Shown here one piece after another: positions 1-13,800 of a stretch of DNA of 64,000 nt (position 1 is the stretch's first letter; the number at the start of each line of letters is the position of its first letter). Below the pieces are notes generated by a model. That model was not told the DNA's origin. It was given only the letters and a program-made list of their open reading frames with translations, and did no database searches. This DNA comes from Arcuatula senhousia. Lineage: Eukaryota > Mollusca > Bivalvia > Mytilida > Mytilidae. The stretch covers positions 48,341,080 to 48,405,079 of the forward strand of contig OZ020305.1 in assembly GCA_963971305.1 (NCBI GenBank), in the 5' to 3' direction. The translations under genes were made by a program, and so were the position numbers.

Positions 1-973
1 CTATCTCTGAGAGAAATTGCTTAGATATATGATTTTTGCGACTTAATAATTTTCTTTTATGAATTTAATGTTTTAAACAACTCTTTGACATTTATTTTGC
101 ACATTTTCTTTTGTATAAATACCTTTTTTGAGCTATTTTGTCAGTGTGAAATTTTCAACAGGTAAATCTTTTATACTAGGAAAATTTTTCCTTCATACAA
201 CAAGATAGTCTCCTCTCCATACATGTAGATGTGAGTTTAAACTGATCAGAAAGATCAACTTCCATTGTAGCACATTCAATAGGAGGATTAAGTATGGGTA
301 CTTCAAAGTACCTTGATGAGTCCCTGTTCAGCACGGGGTTGTTAAACATTTTATTCGCTAAAACAAAAATAGATTCTTATAGTTTCACACACTTTCAAGA
401 TAAAAAGAAATAAACCTATTAAACTGATTTTGAATTTGTGTATTGTAAAAAAGCAAAGAATTTTTTTTTACATGATCAACTGCACAAAGATTTGAAATAT
501 TCATTTTTCTAGCATTTATAGTAACTAAAATATGTAGAAAAATAGTGGAAAGTGTACAATAGATGACCCCAAAAAAAGTTGGTATGCATGAAAAAATGCA
601 CAATCCTGTTTTGTCATGATCATTTTCATAGATCTTTTTTTCTCCACATGTATTATATTTTGAGGAACTAAATGCTATCGGAGACTGGAAAGTTGAAAGC
701 TTTCAAATAAAGTACTTTGGCTGAAAAGGTAATGTTTCATAAAGAAGAAAATGTTTTAACCACCAATAGAATTCTATTCAACAGCACCATAACAAGTAAC
801 ATATTTATTCTGAGAAAACGCATCTCCCCTTTTAGCTTTAATTTTTTCAGGTTTGTGCAATTCCTTAAAACCTGTATTTGGAAAAAAATGCACCTTAAAT
901 TTCAAACTACACATTCTAAATATATATCTAACCAAGTCAGATGAAATCAGTCTATTTATAGGGTTTACAAGTA
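1..973. other. No gene recognised
   Basis: AT-rich sequence with only short random open frames and no recognised domain, splice-linked coding or repeat structure. Confidence 0.5.
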
Positions 974-1696
974 TGTCTCGCCTGCTGGCACCATCGGAAT
1001 ACCTATTTATTCAATTATTCACATTCACACATTTTCCTGGGGAACAACTAAAATTATTCTAGATGACCGTAGTCATTACGAAACAGACTTATTTAACATA
1101 AAAGGCTGAACACAAAAAATATATATTTACAGTCATCTGAGACAATAATTTGATATGATTTTAGTGTAGAAATGAGATCAAGATCAGATGACATGGTGAC
1201 GGACCCAAAAAACCCTTATTTAATTCGTCAACATCCTAAAGATCAGATGCCTAGTTAATATACTTTTTAGCAATACATTTTCCACAATAGTCTTACAAAG
1301 ACGTTTACAGCCTGAACAAAGACCTAAGTTCACAAAGTCACTGAAGCACGAAAATGAGATCAGGTCACACAACATGGTAACAGTTGTGTAGACCATAACC
1401 TGAACTGTCTTAATACTAAATAGCAGATGCCTAGCTATTATACTTTTCAAGAAATTCATTTCCACGAAAGTCTTACAAAGAAGTTTTCGGTATGAAAAAA
1501 GACCTAAGTTCACAGAGTCACTGAAGCATGAAGATGGGGTCAGGGTCACACGGCATGGTGACATTTTCGTTGACCATAACATGAACTGTCTGTATACCAA
1601 ATATCAGGTGACTAGCTATCATACTTTTCAAGTAATTTATTTTCCACTAAAGTCTTACAAAAAAGTTTACAAGGCCGCCGCCGCCACAGTGAGACA
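974..1696 (+). repeat. Family C repeat, degenerate
   Basis: It starts with TGTCTCGCCTGC and ends with a decayed GTGAGACA after a CCGCCGCC run. Inside are two to three diverged units of about 170-185 bp with the phrases CCTAAGTTCACAGAGTCACTG, CATGGTGACA, ACCATAACCTGAACTGTCTG and CAAATATCAG. It is a diverged relative of 25341-26301. Confidence 0.6.
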
Positions 1697-1983
1697 ATAA
1701 AACAGCACATTTTACATATAATTTCACTGTGAAAAAAGATACTACCAGGTGGCCATTTCCTTGACTCGAATTCTTCAATGCCAAATTTGGGATAAAAAGG
1801 ATAAAAAAGGGGTAAATTACCTATAAGGGATCATCATATTACTTCAACCTATAAAAGCTTGTGAACATTAAAGTAATTAAAAACGTTTTCAATCTATAAG
1901 GGGGGACATTTTGACAATTAGGGTCCAACACTCCTACAAAGGCCATCTATCATCTTCACCCCAATGGAGGTTTATGGTTTCAA

Positions 1984-2701
1984 CAGGGTTCCCACGCCAT
2001 CCTTGAATTCAAGGAAACCTGGGAAAGTCCTTGAATTTCATTTTAATGCTCAAAAATCTGGAAAAATCCTTGAATTTCATTTCAATGCTCAAAAACCTGG
2101 AAAAATCCTTGAATATTATCAAATATCCTTGAAAAACCCTGGAATTTTGTAATATGCAGATTTTTTTACCGTTTAATAAAATAAAGAAAGAATGTGTCCA
2201 TGGGACATGGATGCCCCAGCTGGCCTCAAATAAAAAGTTGAAGTCCGACTGGTCTGAAAGTCGCTTAGGACGCATAGTTTATCATACTTAACCATCCTAC
2301 CAAGTTTCAAATCATTCCCACCTATGATTTCTGAGAAAAGCTTGACGGAAATTTTCATGTTGATTTTGGTATCGATCCAGCCCCAAACAGGAAGTAGATG
2401 TCCGACAGGTCTAAAACTTGCTTAGGACGTATAGTTTGTCATACTTAACCATCCTACCAAGTTTCAAGTTATTCCCACTGACGGTTTCTGAGAAAAGCTT
2501 GACGGATATTCGTACGGACGGACGGACATGAGTAAAACTTAATGCCCCCCGACATGTTGCGCGGGGGCATAAAAAGGCAGAAAAATTTAGGATTTTTTAG
2601 ATTTTTGCGGACTATTTTAATCCTTGAAAATGACCTCAATACCCTTGAAAAGTCCTGGAAAAACCCTTGAATTTTGTGTCCAAAAAATAGTGGGAACCCT
2701 G
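1984..2701. mobile_element. hAT-like non-autonomous DNA transposon with 6-bp TSD
   Basis: Terminal inverted repeats CAGGGTTCCCAC and GTGGGAACCCTG, flanked by TTTCAA at 1978-1983 and 2702-2707. Inside the left end are three copies of a CCTTGAATTTCATTT-type phrase, and the right end has matching CCTTGAA phrases. No transposase is visible. A second element (about 2190-2573) sits inside it. Confidence 0.8.
2190..2573 (+). mobile_element. Tail-hairpin repeat nested in the hAT-like element
   Basis: Two internal units of roughly 170 bp share CATACTTAACCATCCTACCA, followed by TTTCTGAGAAAAGCTTGACGG and a GGACGGACGG microsatellite. The 3' tail is a hairpin, TGCCCCCCG...GCGGGGGCA. The left boundary is approximate. 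Confidence 0.6.
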
Positions 2702-3188
2702 TTTCAAATGAGAAGATTTTTAAATTCAACAACAAGGATGACTGATGTCAATGGACAACAACAAAGACCACTTTGGACACCAGTGAAAGCAATAGCTCCC
2801 CAAAAAGCTCACATGACCCATCAGGTGGGCTAAAAATAAAAACAATTAATCAGAGGAAAGAAAAACACCTAACCAGTTTTTACCAGGCATTTCCTTTGTT
2901 CAGACAACCTTTCATATCATTATACTTTAAAAACTTTTGGTTAGCACAATAAACAAACATTGAGGCAAATAAACTAATTCCCTTTAATAGTTTGTAATGT
3001 TCAATGAAAGCCCCTTTTGGTTGAAAACATCTTAAAATTTTGCTATTTTTGGCAGCTTTTTGCTCCATGTATTATGTTGATCATTGCAATTTTGTAAAGT
3101 TAATCTTTTTAAATGAAATTACAGCATTTATTTTTGGTTCAAACCCAAGTTTTCTTTTGACAATAAAAAGCTTCACCAAGGGCAGGAT

Positions 3189-3330
3189 GATACAACCACA
3201 ACATGTTGAAGCCTGTACATTTGAGGCCCAATGTGGATAGTCAATTGTTCTGCCTATGGTGGACTGACAAAGTTTTTTGACAGATGCAGCCTTTGGTGGA
3301 CTTTTAACCCACATTTCACAAGGAATTCAG
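3189..3330 (+). repeat. Family K repeat fragment
   Basis: It shares ACAACATGT, GGCCCAATRTGGATA, TTTGGTGGAC and CCACATTTCACAAG-type phrases with the longer copy at 41467-42140. The 3' half with the hairpin tail is absent, so this is a truncated or diverged copy. Confidence 0.6.
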
Positions 3331-3963
3331 TAGATTTTTTTGTTCAAAAACAGACACACACAAAAATAACAGTTACAAAAATATGACCCTTTTGTTCCCT
3401 AATCAAGGGTATCAGCTACATTTCCTTTTTGCCCCTGTGACCCCTATAATTATGCATAATGATTTTGATCTTGGTCCAACTACAAGACAGAAATTAGAAA
3501 CCACTTGCCACATTGAGGGCTGCTGACTGTTAGCATTCACCATTGTGGGTTTTTTATATAACCATCAGATTTATCAAAGTTGTGTTATGTACACTGATTA
3601 CACATCTCATTATCTTTTATTGTTCCAATATAAAATTTGTAATAAAACAAGACAAGGTTAAATTCAATGTCTTGGTCAGACATCTGCTGTACTCTTGTTA
3701 CTATTAGTGAACCTGCATACCAAATTTCATTCACATAGGGCTATAGGTCTTGCGATATGGAGTCATTATGGACGTGCCCCCCAAAAAACTTTAAATTAAG
3801 ACAATCAGAGATAAATATCAATGTTACACCAATGTCAATGCCAGTAAAGGAATCCATATGTTTGGATGTAGGTTCATACTGGTAAGTGAAATAAAAGATA
3901 CCCTTAGACAAGTAGCAAACAAAATGTATTTTACACATCTTTAACAATCAAGCATATTTTCTG

Positions 3964-4834
3964 TTTTTATTAAAATATACCAACAAATAAGTATGCCATC
4001 ACATTAAATAGAGCTTAACAAAACAATATCATTGCATTCATTTTCACAAATAAGAACACACATAACAGCTTTTTAACATGCAAAAGAAATATATTTTTTT
4101 CTTTACAACAGGTTGTGTTGGGTCTTCAGATGAAGTATTGTTATTGACCAAAAGTTAAAAGGAAATGGACAAAGAAGAACTAGCTGAGAATACCACAGCT
4201 CTATTTGAGACCCTTTACTTCAGATAGTCCAATCATCTCATATAAATGATTCTGGAAATGATGATATTTCTTTCTGTACACCTTCATTTGATGTACATGT
4301 ACTTGCTTCATGTTATTTCTTTTTTAAATACTATCACAAACAGTTTAAGCGTGGCCTTCATTTGGACATATTATTGATAGTAAGACAAGGAGGATTCCCA
4401 TATACTTCCCAAAAAAGTTTGTGGTTAAACATGTATAACTATATAAAAATATATCAAATTTGAATACTAATAGGAGTGTTACAATTGTATCAAATCTACT
4501 CTGGAAGCATGCATTTTTAGAGAAAGATAGGAAGACACAATGCCCAAATGATAATTAAAAGTTTGAAGAGATCACAAATTTAAAGTAACATAATCTTATT
4601 TGAAAGGGAATGTAAAATAGATTTTTTAACAATACAAAATTTCGGAGCACAATAAATAAAGTTATTTTGTATAAATTCAAAATTTAAAAATCATGATTTA
4701 AGTAAATGTCTTATGCATAAAAGTTTAAAGCTTGATATATCTCCAACCAGACTGGCATTCTTTTTTTAACTTCTCTTTGATATCTTATTAGGCATACACA
4801 TCACTCCTATTTTTATCACAGATTTGTCTTGACA
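3964..4834 (-). other. TRIP4: Probable TRIP4 3' UTR
   Basis: The stretch downstream of the stop holds no coding signal and no recognised repeat. The first AATAAA-type hexamer seen on the minus strand is at about 3965-3970 (read as TTTATT on the plus strand), giving a 3' UTR near 0.87 kb. This is inference from the hexamer alone. Confidence 0.4.
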
Positions 4835-4896
4835 CTAGTCAGATGGACCTCGTAACCCTTTTTTAGCAGCTTGGTGTATATGATTTTCAAGTTTAT
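4835..4896 (-). CDS. TRIP4: TRIP4 exon 12 (C-terminus and stop)
   Basis: It encodes the last 19 residues, KLENHIHQAAKKGLRGPSD, then TAG; human has KLDSKIHQGAKKGLMKQNKAV. The residue split across the intron is Tyr (T|AT), where human has Trp. Acceptor ATTTTAG. Confidence 0.92.
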
Positions 4897-7800
4897 CTAA
4901 AATAAATATAACAGTTTAACAGGTATAAAGTATATGAAAAGATTATATTATTGAAAACTGGAGGAAATGAATATTATATGAACTATAAAGCATTGAAAGT
5001 TATTCAAAAGTTGATTCTTCATATAAATGTGGTTTGCATGGCGTTTTCCAATAACTTTCCATTTGTTATTTAAGTGGCTCCCGCAGGGTTAAAAAAACGA
5101 CCTGCGACCTGAGGGCTTTTTAAGTGCGACTTCCGACCTACACTTCATAAAATCGACTTATGCCAAAAAACGACCTGCTACCTCCGCCAAAATATGCCTT
5201 TTAAAAGCAACCTTGCAACCTCAGGCCCCTTTTAAAACCGACCATGCGACCTGAGGGGGGTACCCTGCGGGAGCCCCATTTAACTTCCTGGCATCTTCTG
5301 ATGATATGACTTCACAAGGCATGCTAGATGTAACAAAGTCACCATTTATATTTATGCTAAGAAGCCTTTTTGTTGTCCTGTTATCACAATGAAATTCACA
5401 AAATTCAGATAAATGGCATTTGGTTAATTACTGTCTATTTATTTTCATGCGTACCAATTTTCATGGTTTGGATTTGGATGAAATATATCAGTTCCTGGAT
5501 TCTTAAATTCATGCCTCTAAAGTCTGCAGCATACAGATCAATGTTTAAGGGAGTACGAGCCTCAGAAATTGAAGATTTTCGGGATTCTCGTCTTTTATCC
5601 ATTCATTATGCATTAAAAATTTTCCAACATGGTTTCCTAATATTTGTTCATTACTAATTAGAGAAGGTCCTAATAAACTCCTTTTGAAATTTTCTACCAA
5701 TTCTAATTATTATTTCTATGTTAAAACAGAAAAAGAATTTCCAATGTATTTCCTATGAAAAACCCAGAGAAGATTTTTTCCCGCCATATTTTTCGGTGCT
5801 TATATCTTAAAAACGGCTCCATGGTTTTGAAAACTTTTTTCATAAAGTCTAGCTATTTTGAGCTATTCTTTCCAAATTTTTTATTTTAAATAACTTTTAA
5901 TTACAAAAAATCTCAGGCTCGTACTCCCTTAATTTCCTTTTCATGGCGTATCAAATTTCATGGGGCAATTGGTACCCAACAAATAATAATGATACCACAG
6001 TATACAGACAATGATGGCTACTTTTCAGATCTGAATGTAAGAAGCAAGAGACCCATAATGAATAAGGATAATCTTAATAAGATGTATTTTTTCTGAATTG
6101 TTTCAGTTTAAATATGCACTGTGATTATAATTCTTCTAGTCAAATCAAAATACATCTTTGAGTGGAAAGTTTTCATCGGTGCCAAATACTGCAATTTGTA
6201 GCAAAAATGGTGTTTTAACATAAAATGTTGTAAACATTACCCACCATACATCACTTTGTATTTGATATACTTACATATTTTATGTTTTCCTTTGATAGGG
6301 AATTTGACTACAAGTTCTTGTGGGTTTTCACATATAAATACATAAGGTGAAGCAGACTCTCCATCAGGAAACTGTAAAACAAAACCATATACATGTACTG
6401 TCATGACTGTCTTTGATAATTTGAGAATCGGTTATGAATTTTAATGCAATATCTTTAATATAGGCCATTTAAAATACTAGACAGCAACCACTGGTCACAT
6501 TGAAGGCTGTTTTCCATTGTGGATTTTTAACTACTGCAGTTTTATGTAGGTTGTCTCACCTTCACTTATTCAACATCTCATTATCTTCTACATATGAGAT
6601 TATTCCATGTTATAAGCATGTTTAAACTAGTTAAATGTATAGAAAAGAGTTTTGATGATGCAGGATTTTTTTGGCTGTTTTTGTGCCTGTGTTGTGTTTC
6701 CTTCAATGCCTTCTAGTTGTGTATTTTTAAACTACAGATGCAGATGCCACTCCAGAATTTCTTATAATATAGTTCTTTTTCATGATTGTTGTGGCAAGTA
6801 CATTTTAAAAAAAATTCCCTTAAATATCTTTAAAGCTAAAATGTGAGGTAGATTTAACATATGTCCTGACATATGTTCACCATGATATATGGAATAGGGT
6901 CGTTGCAATAATACCTTCCCTATTCTATTTATGCAACAATCGAAGGTTTAACCAATGACAATTTTTTAAATACCTTGGCACGTGAGAAATTTTACTACGA
7001 CTTTTATTTAATGTCACGTCATAACAAACATGTTGCTAGTTACGACCTAAAATTGTCCAGGAACAAACTTGATTCACTCAGAAAGTCACTACTATTGGTT
7101 GACAATGTTGTTAATTTAAAGGTAGCGTGTGTAAAATTTATAATGACATTGATTAGTTCGTAGTGCGAGAACCAGCTAACTTATGGAAGGATTTATTTAA
7201 AAGACTATATGTATGTCAACATTTTGCCGGTGTAATAGTCAGTAAGAAATATAATATACCAACCTTTTGTCTGTATTCATCTTGAGGTAAGCAGTCGACT
7301 AGATCTACACAACCAAGTAAACAGGCCACAGGATAATAGGAGGGGAATATAACCTTCTGATCTATAATTATACATCAAAGATTCATACCTTAATTTTAGA
7401 AAAAAAAAATAGATTTTCACTGCAAAAAGATATTTGTTGGATCTAAAAGTATAAGCACTACTGATTTCATAGAAAAATTATTTGAATCTACATATTGGAA
7501 AACCTAATATGAATATGTATTAGGTTTCATGATGATTCCATACCTCCTTCATGGTAAAGAAATTAAACCTTGTAGGTAAACCTAGGTATAACACCTCAAT
7601 TTTCTGTGATTAACCATAAAGTTGACAAGACAGGTACAAAGGACAAGATATGATAAGTGTTAAATTTGGCCTCCTAATTTACCATTTTTTTTAATAATTG
7701 AACTGAAGTTAAATGATTCTAGATCAGTTCTTAGATGAACAAGGTATAGTAAAATAACATTAATTTTAACCAAATCTTGTTTATTATGCCACAGTGATGT

Positions 7801-10800
7801 CATTAAATTATGTGAAAATGACATTTTTGTGAAAAAGTGTGGTCTGTTTTTATATTAAAAATGATTACCCGGTATCTACATAAATTATTGAAGTGGTACT
7901 CTGTGTGGCTCATAGTTAAATTTGCTGAAAACCACTTCAAAATTGCAGGTTTTTGACAGTTTTTCACCAAATCACGATTTTAAGCCACTTTGGGTAATTA
8001 TTTCAACACCATAATGGATCACTTTAAACAAAATAATGCTGATATAGTAAAGTTTAACTAATTTAAAGTATATATTACATACTTTTAGCTCATTTTAATA
8101 ATTTCAAAATTTGGGGGCAAAATTGGGCCCTTATCATATCTTGTCCTTTATGGCAGTTTTTAAAAATCATGATGTTTATGCCAATTAAGTGTCATGATGA
8201 TGTTATTCTTCATTCATGGCAAAATAACCTAAAACTGATTTGGGAAAAATGACCCAAAAACTATCTACCCCTCAACTTTTGTAGACAAGGCATAAAATTA
8301 TAGATTTTTGTGGAGAGTGCTCTTCCAATTTTTCTAGTATAGTGATACTATGGACAACAACCACAAAAGTCCATATACATGTATGTTGTCACATCAATAT
8401 AAAGGTCTCTTCTACTACTGTAAGTGATATGATAGTGTTTTCTATGTACATCATTACAGGTACATTAATTGTACTAACTTTTCAATAAATATCTATACTG
8501 TTGTTCCACATCAGCTGTTTCCTGTGGGGTGGGGGGTTTGGCAGTAGCAGCTATCCACAACCTTCCACGGTGGGGAGTATACCATGATCTTCCTTCATGT
8601 CTGGAAAATAAAAAAATAAAAATTCAAGCTTATTCTTAATGCATTTTAATCTTTTGACAAATGTATGCATCACATTTGCTAAACAAGAGTTAACACTAAA
8701 GTATGTCTCGCCTGCCGGCACCATCAGAAACAATTATTCTTTCTTACTTCCACTATATTTTGAATTTACATGGATTTTCAGTTTCTGAGATCAAAAGATG
8801 TTTATAGAACTTAAACATTGCAAATATATGCAATAAAAATAATCAAAGTCACTAAACTAACAAATCAAGGTCAAGGTCAAAAGATGGGGATGCAACTGTG
8901 CTAAGCTTCTACTGGGGCATATGCATACCAAGTTTCATCAACCTAGGACCTATAGTTCTTGAGATATGGAGGTGCTTGCAAAACTTTTCCATTGCTATTA
9001 TATGTATTGAAAATTGTCGAAGTCACTTAACCGGAAAATCAAGGTCAAGGTCAAAAGATGGTGATGCAACTGTGCTAAACTACTACTGGGGCATATGCAT
9101 ACCAAGTTTCATCAACCTAGGACCTATAGTTTTTGAGATATGGATGTGCTCACAAAACTTTTCCATTGCTATTATATGTATTGAAAATTGCCAAAGTCAC
9201 TCAACCAGAAAATCAAGGTCAAGGTCAAAAGATGGGGATGCAACTGTGCTAAGCTACTATTGGGGCATATGCATACCAAGTTTCATCAACCCAGGACCTA
9301 TAGTTCTTCAGATATGGAGGTGCTCATAAAACTTTTCCAAAAAGTTAACGCCCCCGTCTGTAAAGTAACACCTATGTCCCGCTCTGCTTCCCAGGCGAGA
9401 CAAAAAAATTATATAACATGCAACAATATGCAAGTACAGATACAGAGTACCAATATACAAAAAGAACAAAAGTCTGGGTGTCTTTATTATTCGCCGATGC
9501 ACATTTTTATATTTCATTTATAAAGTTATACATTTTTTACAACTTAGATTAAATAATCTCTTTTAATCATGGATCCTTTATTTATTTTGATAGAATCATA
9601 ACTTAAATGCATTTGAACATAGAAACAACCAGAAAATTCAACTATATATGCCACTGTCTGTTTTAAATTATTAAACATTTTCGTTTATCATCATTACTTA
9701 AGGTTCTTTCCAATGGTAAGTACTTACATTTTGATACCTTTAACAAGTAGAAGTGCCCATGTCTGATCCCATGGTCAGTACTTACATTTTGATACCTTTA
9801 ACAAGTAGAAGTGCCCATGGCTGATCCAATGGTCAGTACTTACATTTTGATACCTTTAACAAGTAGAAGTGCCCAAGGCTGATCCAATGGTCAGTACTTA
9901 CATTTTGATACCTTTAACAAGTAGAAGTGCCCATGGCTGATCAGATGGTCAGTACTTACATTTTGATACCTTTAACAAGTAGAAGTGCCCATGGCTGATC
10001 AAATGGTCAGTACTTACATTTTGATACCTTTAACAAGTAGAAGTGCCCATGTCTGATCCAATGGTCAGTACTTACATTTTGATACTTTTAACAAGTAGAA
10101 GTGCCCATGGCTGATCCCATGGTCAGTACTTACATTTTGATACCTTTAACAAGTAGAAGTGCCAATGGCTGATCCAAGGGTCAGTACTTACATTTTGATA
10201 CCTTTAACAAGTAGAAGTGCCCATGGCTGATCAGATGGTCAGTACTTACATTTTGATACCTTTAACAAGTAGAAGTGCCCATGGCTGATCCAATGGTCAG
10301 TACTTACATTTTGATACCTTTAACAAGTAGAAGTGCCCAAGGCTGATCCAATGGTCAGTACTTACATTTTGATACCTTTAACAAGTAGAAGTGCCCATGG
10401 CTGATCCAATGGTCAGTACTTACATTTTGATACCTTTAACTAGTAGAAGTGCCCATGGCTGATCCAATGGTCAGTACTTACATTTTGATACCTTTAACAA
10501 GTAGAAGTGCCCATGGCTGATGCATACTGAGACAATGGCCCTCGTCTGACATCAACAGTAACTCCCGATCCTGTATTCTAGAAACTGGTTTCTTTTTATC
10601 TGGTCCCGAAACATTTGCTGGTGAATTTGTACCATTCTTTACTCTTTCATCCACAAACTTATGAAGAATAAATACAGGAGTTTAGCAATTATCTGACTTT
10701 CTATGTAATAAATGAAATGGAAAAAGAATGTTAATTTCTTGATAAATAAGTACCAGTATTGGGTAAAATTCTATGTGCCTTGTTATCTTAAGATACATTC

Positions 10801-13800
10801 AATGCAATCTATAGATAATATTGACATTTATTGTGAATTAAAAGTTGCACATGAAAGTCAAAGAAGTCAAGCAGTCACAAAAGAGTTGTGTACACAAAAT
10901 CATAAAGACACCTTTCTACCCTATTGCGTAAGTCACCAATTATTAAGGATCATTCTACACTTTAAAACTTCATTCTTTATAGCCTACCTGTGGAGCATGT
11001 TGTTGTATATTAGGGTTGACAATACCCGCTATAGAATCAAAGTCTTCCTGTTTATGAACATATTCCTTTGTTTTAGGTTTAGCACCATAATGAATTTCCT
11101 GAACCACTTCATCATTAAGGTTATACATGTCAACAGTATTGTTTTCTTCAATCACTTGTCTCCCTGCAAAGTCCAAGGTGATTTTTCTGTCTTTTCTGGA
11201 AGCAAATCTTTGAGAACGTAATTCCTCCTCTCGTTTACGTAATTTTTCACGTTCTTTTTTACTTAACCATCTATTAGTGTCTGTTGAGAAATAGTCAGAT
11301 TCATCATCTATCACCTGAGTTCGTCTTGCACTAAAACAAACATATAATAGAAATAAACAAGTATTAACTGTGATTGCAAGCAAGTCACAAAGTCCCCCAA
11401 ACGACCCGTATTTGCCACTAATCTCTTCAGCATGTCAAAAAAAAACCTAAATATCAATTTTCATGTAAATCGGAGCACTTTGAAAATTTTGACCCGATTA
11501 TCTCCCTTGAAAGCACATTTTTATTTATATCTCGAAAACCGTAAATATGGCTTCAAAATTTTTTCTCATATTATTAAAGAGAATGTTTTGCTCTATCAAC
11601 CTACAAAATTTCAGAACCCTGCGCACCTAGGTTACCGAGATATTGCAATGTCCAATATTTAGTCCATTTTCCTGTTTCCATGGAAACGGCGGCCATTTTG
11701 AAAATTCCGATTATCAACGAAGCTTCCTTTCTTTACAATCTATTATCCTGCCAAGTTTCATTTTAATATGTTGAGTCGTTTTTTCTAGGATCTCCGGACA
11801 AGTTCACGACTAAGTGGAAGAATCGGAAGAAGAAGAAGAAGAAGAAGAATAATAATAATAAGAAACGGTGCAAAAACAATAAGTCCCCAAACGTTGTTTG
11901 GGGGACTTAAATATAAATGGATACAAAGAGATTTAAATGGTTGGAATGAAAGGGAACCTAAAACCATCAATGTTAAAAGAAGAGAAGAAATGCTTGTTTA
12001 ACATTGATGCAACTTGTTCTGTGTTGCATTTAAGGGCAAATCTGTAAAACAAATGTACCGGTGTAGGGGGTTGGAAGGCACTTTTTCCAGACTCCAACAC
12101 CCATACATTTTTTTTGCAATTTTGAGAAAAGAATAAAATAAATATTTCTTGATGATCCCCATCACCCATCTTTAAAAGCATAACATATATATAAGTTTTA
12201 TTTTTTGAAAATCTGAATCAGGATATTTATTAGCTATGGGAGAGATAAGTAGGGGTGATGGCAATAGTGACAGACAGACCCACATACCATAAAACTATAT
12301 GTAACATTATACTCACACCTGTTATGTAGTTCAATAGGGATTAAATTCTACATAGTGTAACAAATTTATCAACTATCTTAATATATTAATATCAGATAAT
12401 TTTGAAAATAATGTTTTCAAACCGCAAAGACAGTTATAGAAGGACCTACAGATATAATACAATTATGCACAGAAAAAATGTTAAGAGGAAGAATGATATT
12501 GAAGTAAGATAAGACAAAAATATCGGGGATTAAACATATAATTTTATTGGTTCTCTTTCAGTAAGAAGTGGTATAAATGATTTCTCCACTCCAATATATA
12601 TATATTTTTTAATTTTCAACATGTGAGCTTTGGTGAACTTGTTAAAATAAAAAAAATTACTATTAAGGGTAGAGAAATTATTTAAATTATAACTTTCTCT
12701 GAAAGAGAACCTGTTTCTCCAATGAAATTTTAGAGAAAACGTCAGAAATTTGAAATGGCAGACAAACTGATGACAAAAATTAACCTTCCACCCAGTAATT
12801 AAATTTGCACATAGGATTTTAACCGCTTTGATACAATTGTTATTAGTGGGAGAAATACATGTGGTCGACACTTTTTTTTAGAAGTGAAAAATCTCATTCA
12901 AAATACCATACCTAGTTTTATCATAATCCAGTAACTTCTCTTTATGTCTCACAGCTCTTTCATATCCTTCATTAATCTTAGCATTGGCACTAGGTAAATT
13001 GTTTTTTTTATCACTGATATATTGCACTCTATCTATGTCTTTCATTAGTCTTTGACGTAACTGTTCACTTTTCTTCGACCCTCGAGATATCACTTCCATT
13101 TCTTCTACTGTGCATACCTGTGTATAGGAAATAAAATTATTAAACTTTTCTATATCAAAATTTTAACATAGGTCTAAGACAGAAAGAAGGTGAGCAAAAG
13201 ATCTGAAATCTAACCTCATGTTACAGGACTTCATGCTGATGTTGCATTAGAAATATTAAGATTATGTGGTAAGTAGTTGCTGAGAAAACTATCATGAGAT
13301 CAAATTGAATTCTAGCTGATACTGGGACACTCTGACTTAATACTTTAAGAGGAGTCATGTTGTTCTTACGAGACTATTAACAAAGGAAATTAACTCTGAA
13401 AAGCAATACTGTAAGTATTATTCCCTTATTGTATTGAAAAGTGGTAATATATAAAAGAACTACAAATGATTCAAATGTTGAAAGAACAATCCCATTATTA
13501 AAAACATGTAAATATTGAATTGAAACCTTAGTTTCATCCTTTTCTTTTATTTGTTAATTGGTGCTTCAATTTCAACATATTTGTTACCATGATGCATGAA
13601 GACGAGAAGTTTTATCAACAAAAATTCAAAACAACTAAATACCAGATGACCACAGAATAGACAAGGTCCTGATCCTTCCTGTTCACACACAACTCTACCA
13701 CACCTTGTACAGTTGTTGATCAGCTTGTGTTTGGCTGCCTGGCATTCACATGGATGTCTACCTGTTAAGTAATAGAAAAACAATATCAGGTTAACATAAG

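Noticed and set aside
1220..1600. 126-codon minus-strand frame with internal repeat
   Set aside because: It comes from two family C units; the repeat explains the repeated peptide.
9711..10521. CRISPR-like array
   Set aside because: The period is regular but there are no distinct spacers; the whole 58-bp unit repeats, and its content is an exon end plus splice donor in an animal gene.
10712..11221. 169-codon open frame on the plus strand
   Set aside because: It is antisense to TRIP4 exon 7 and its downstream intron and has no recognisable domain.
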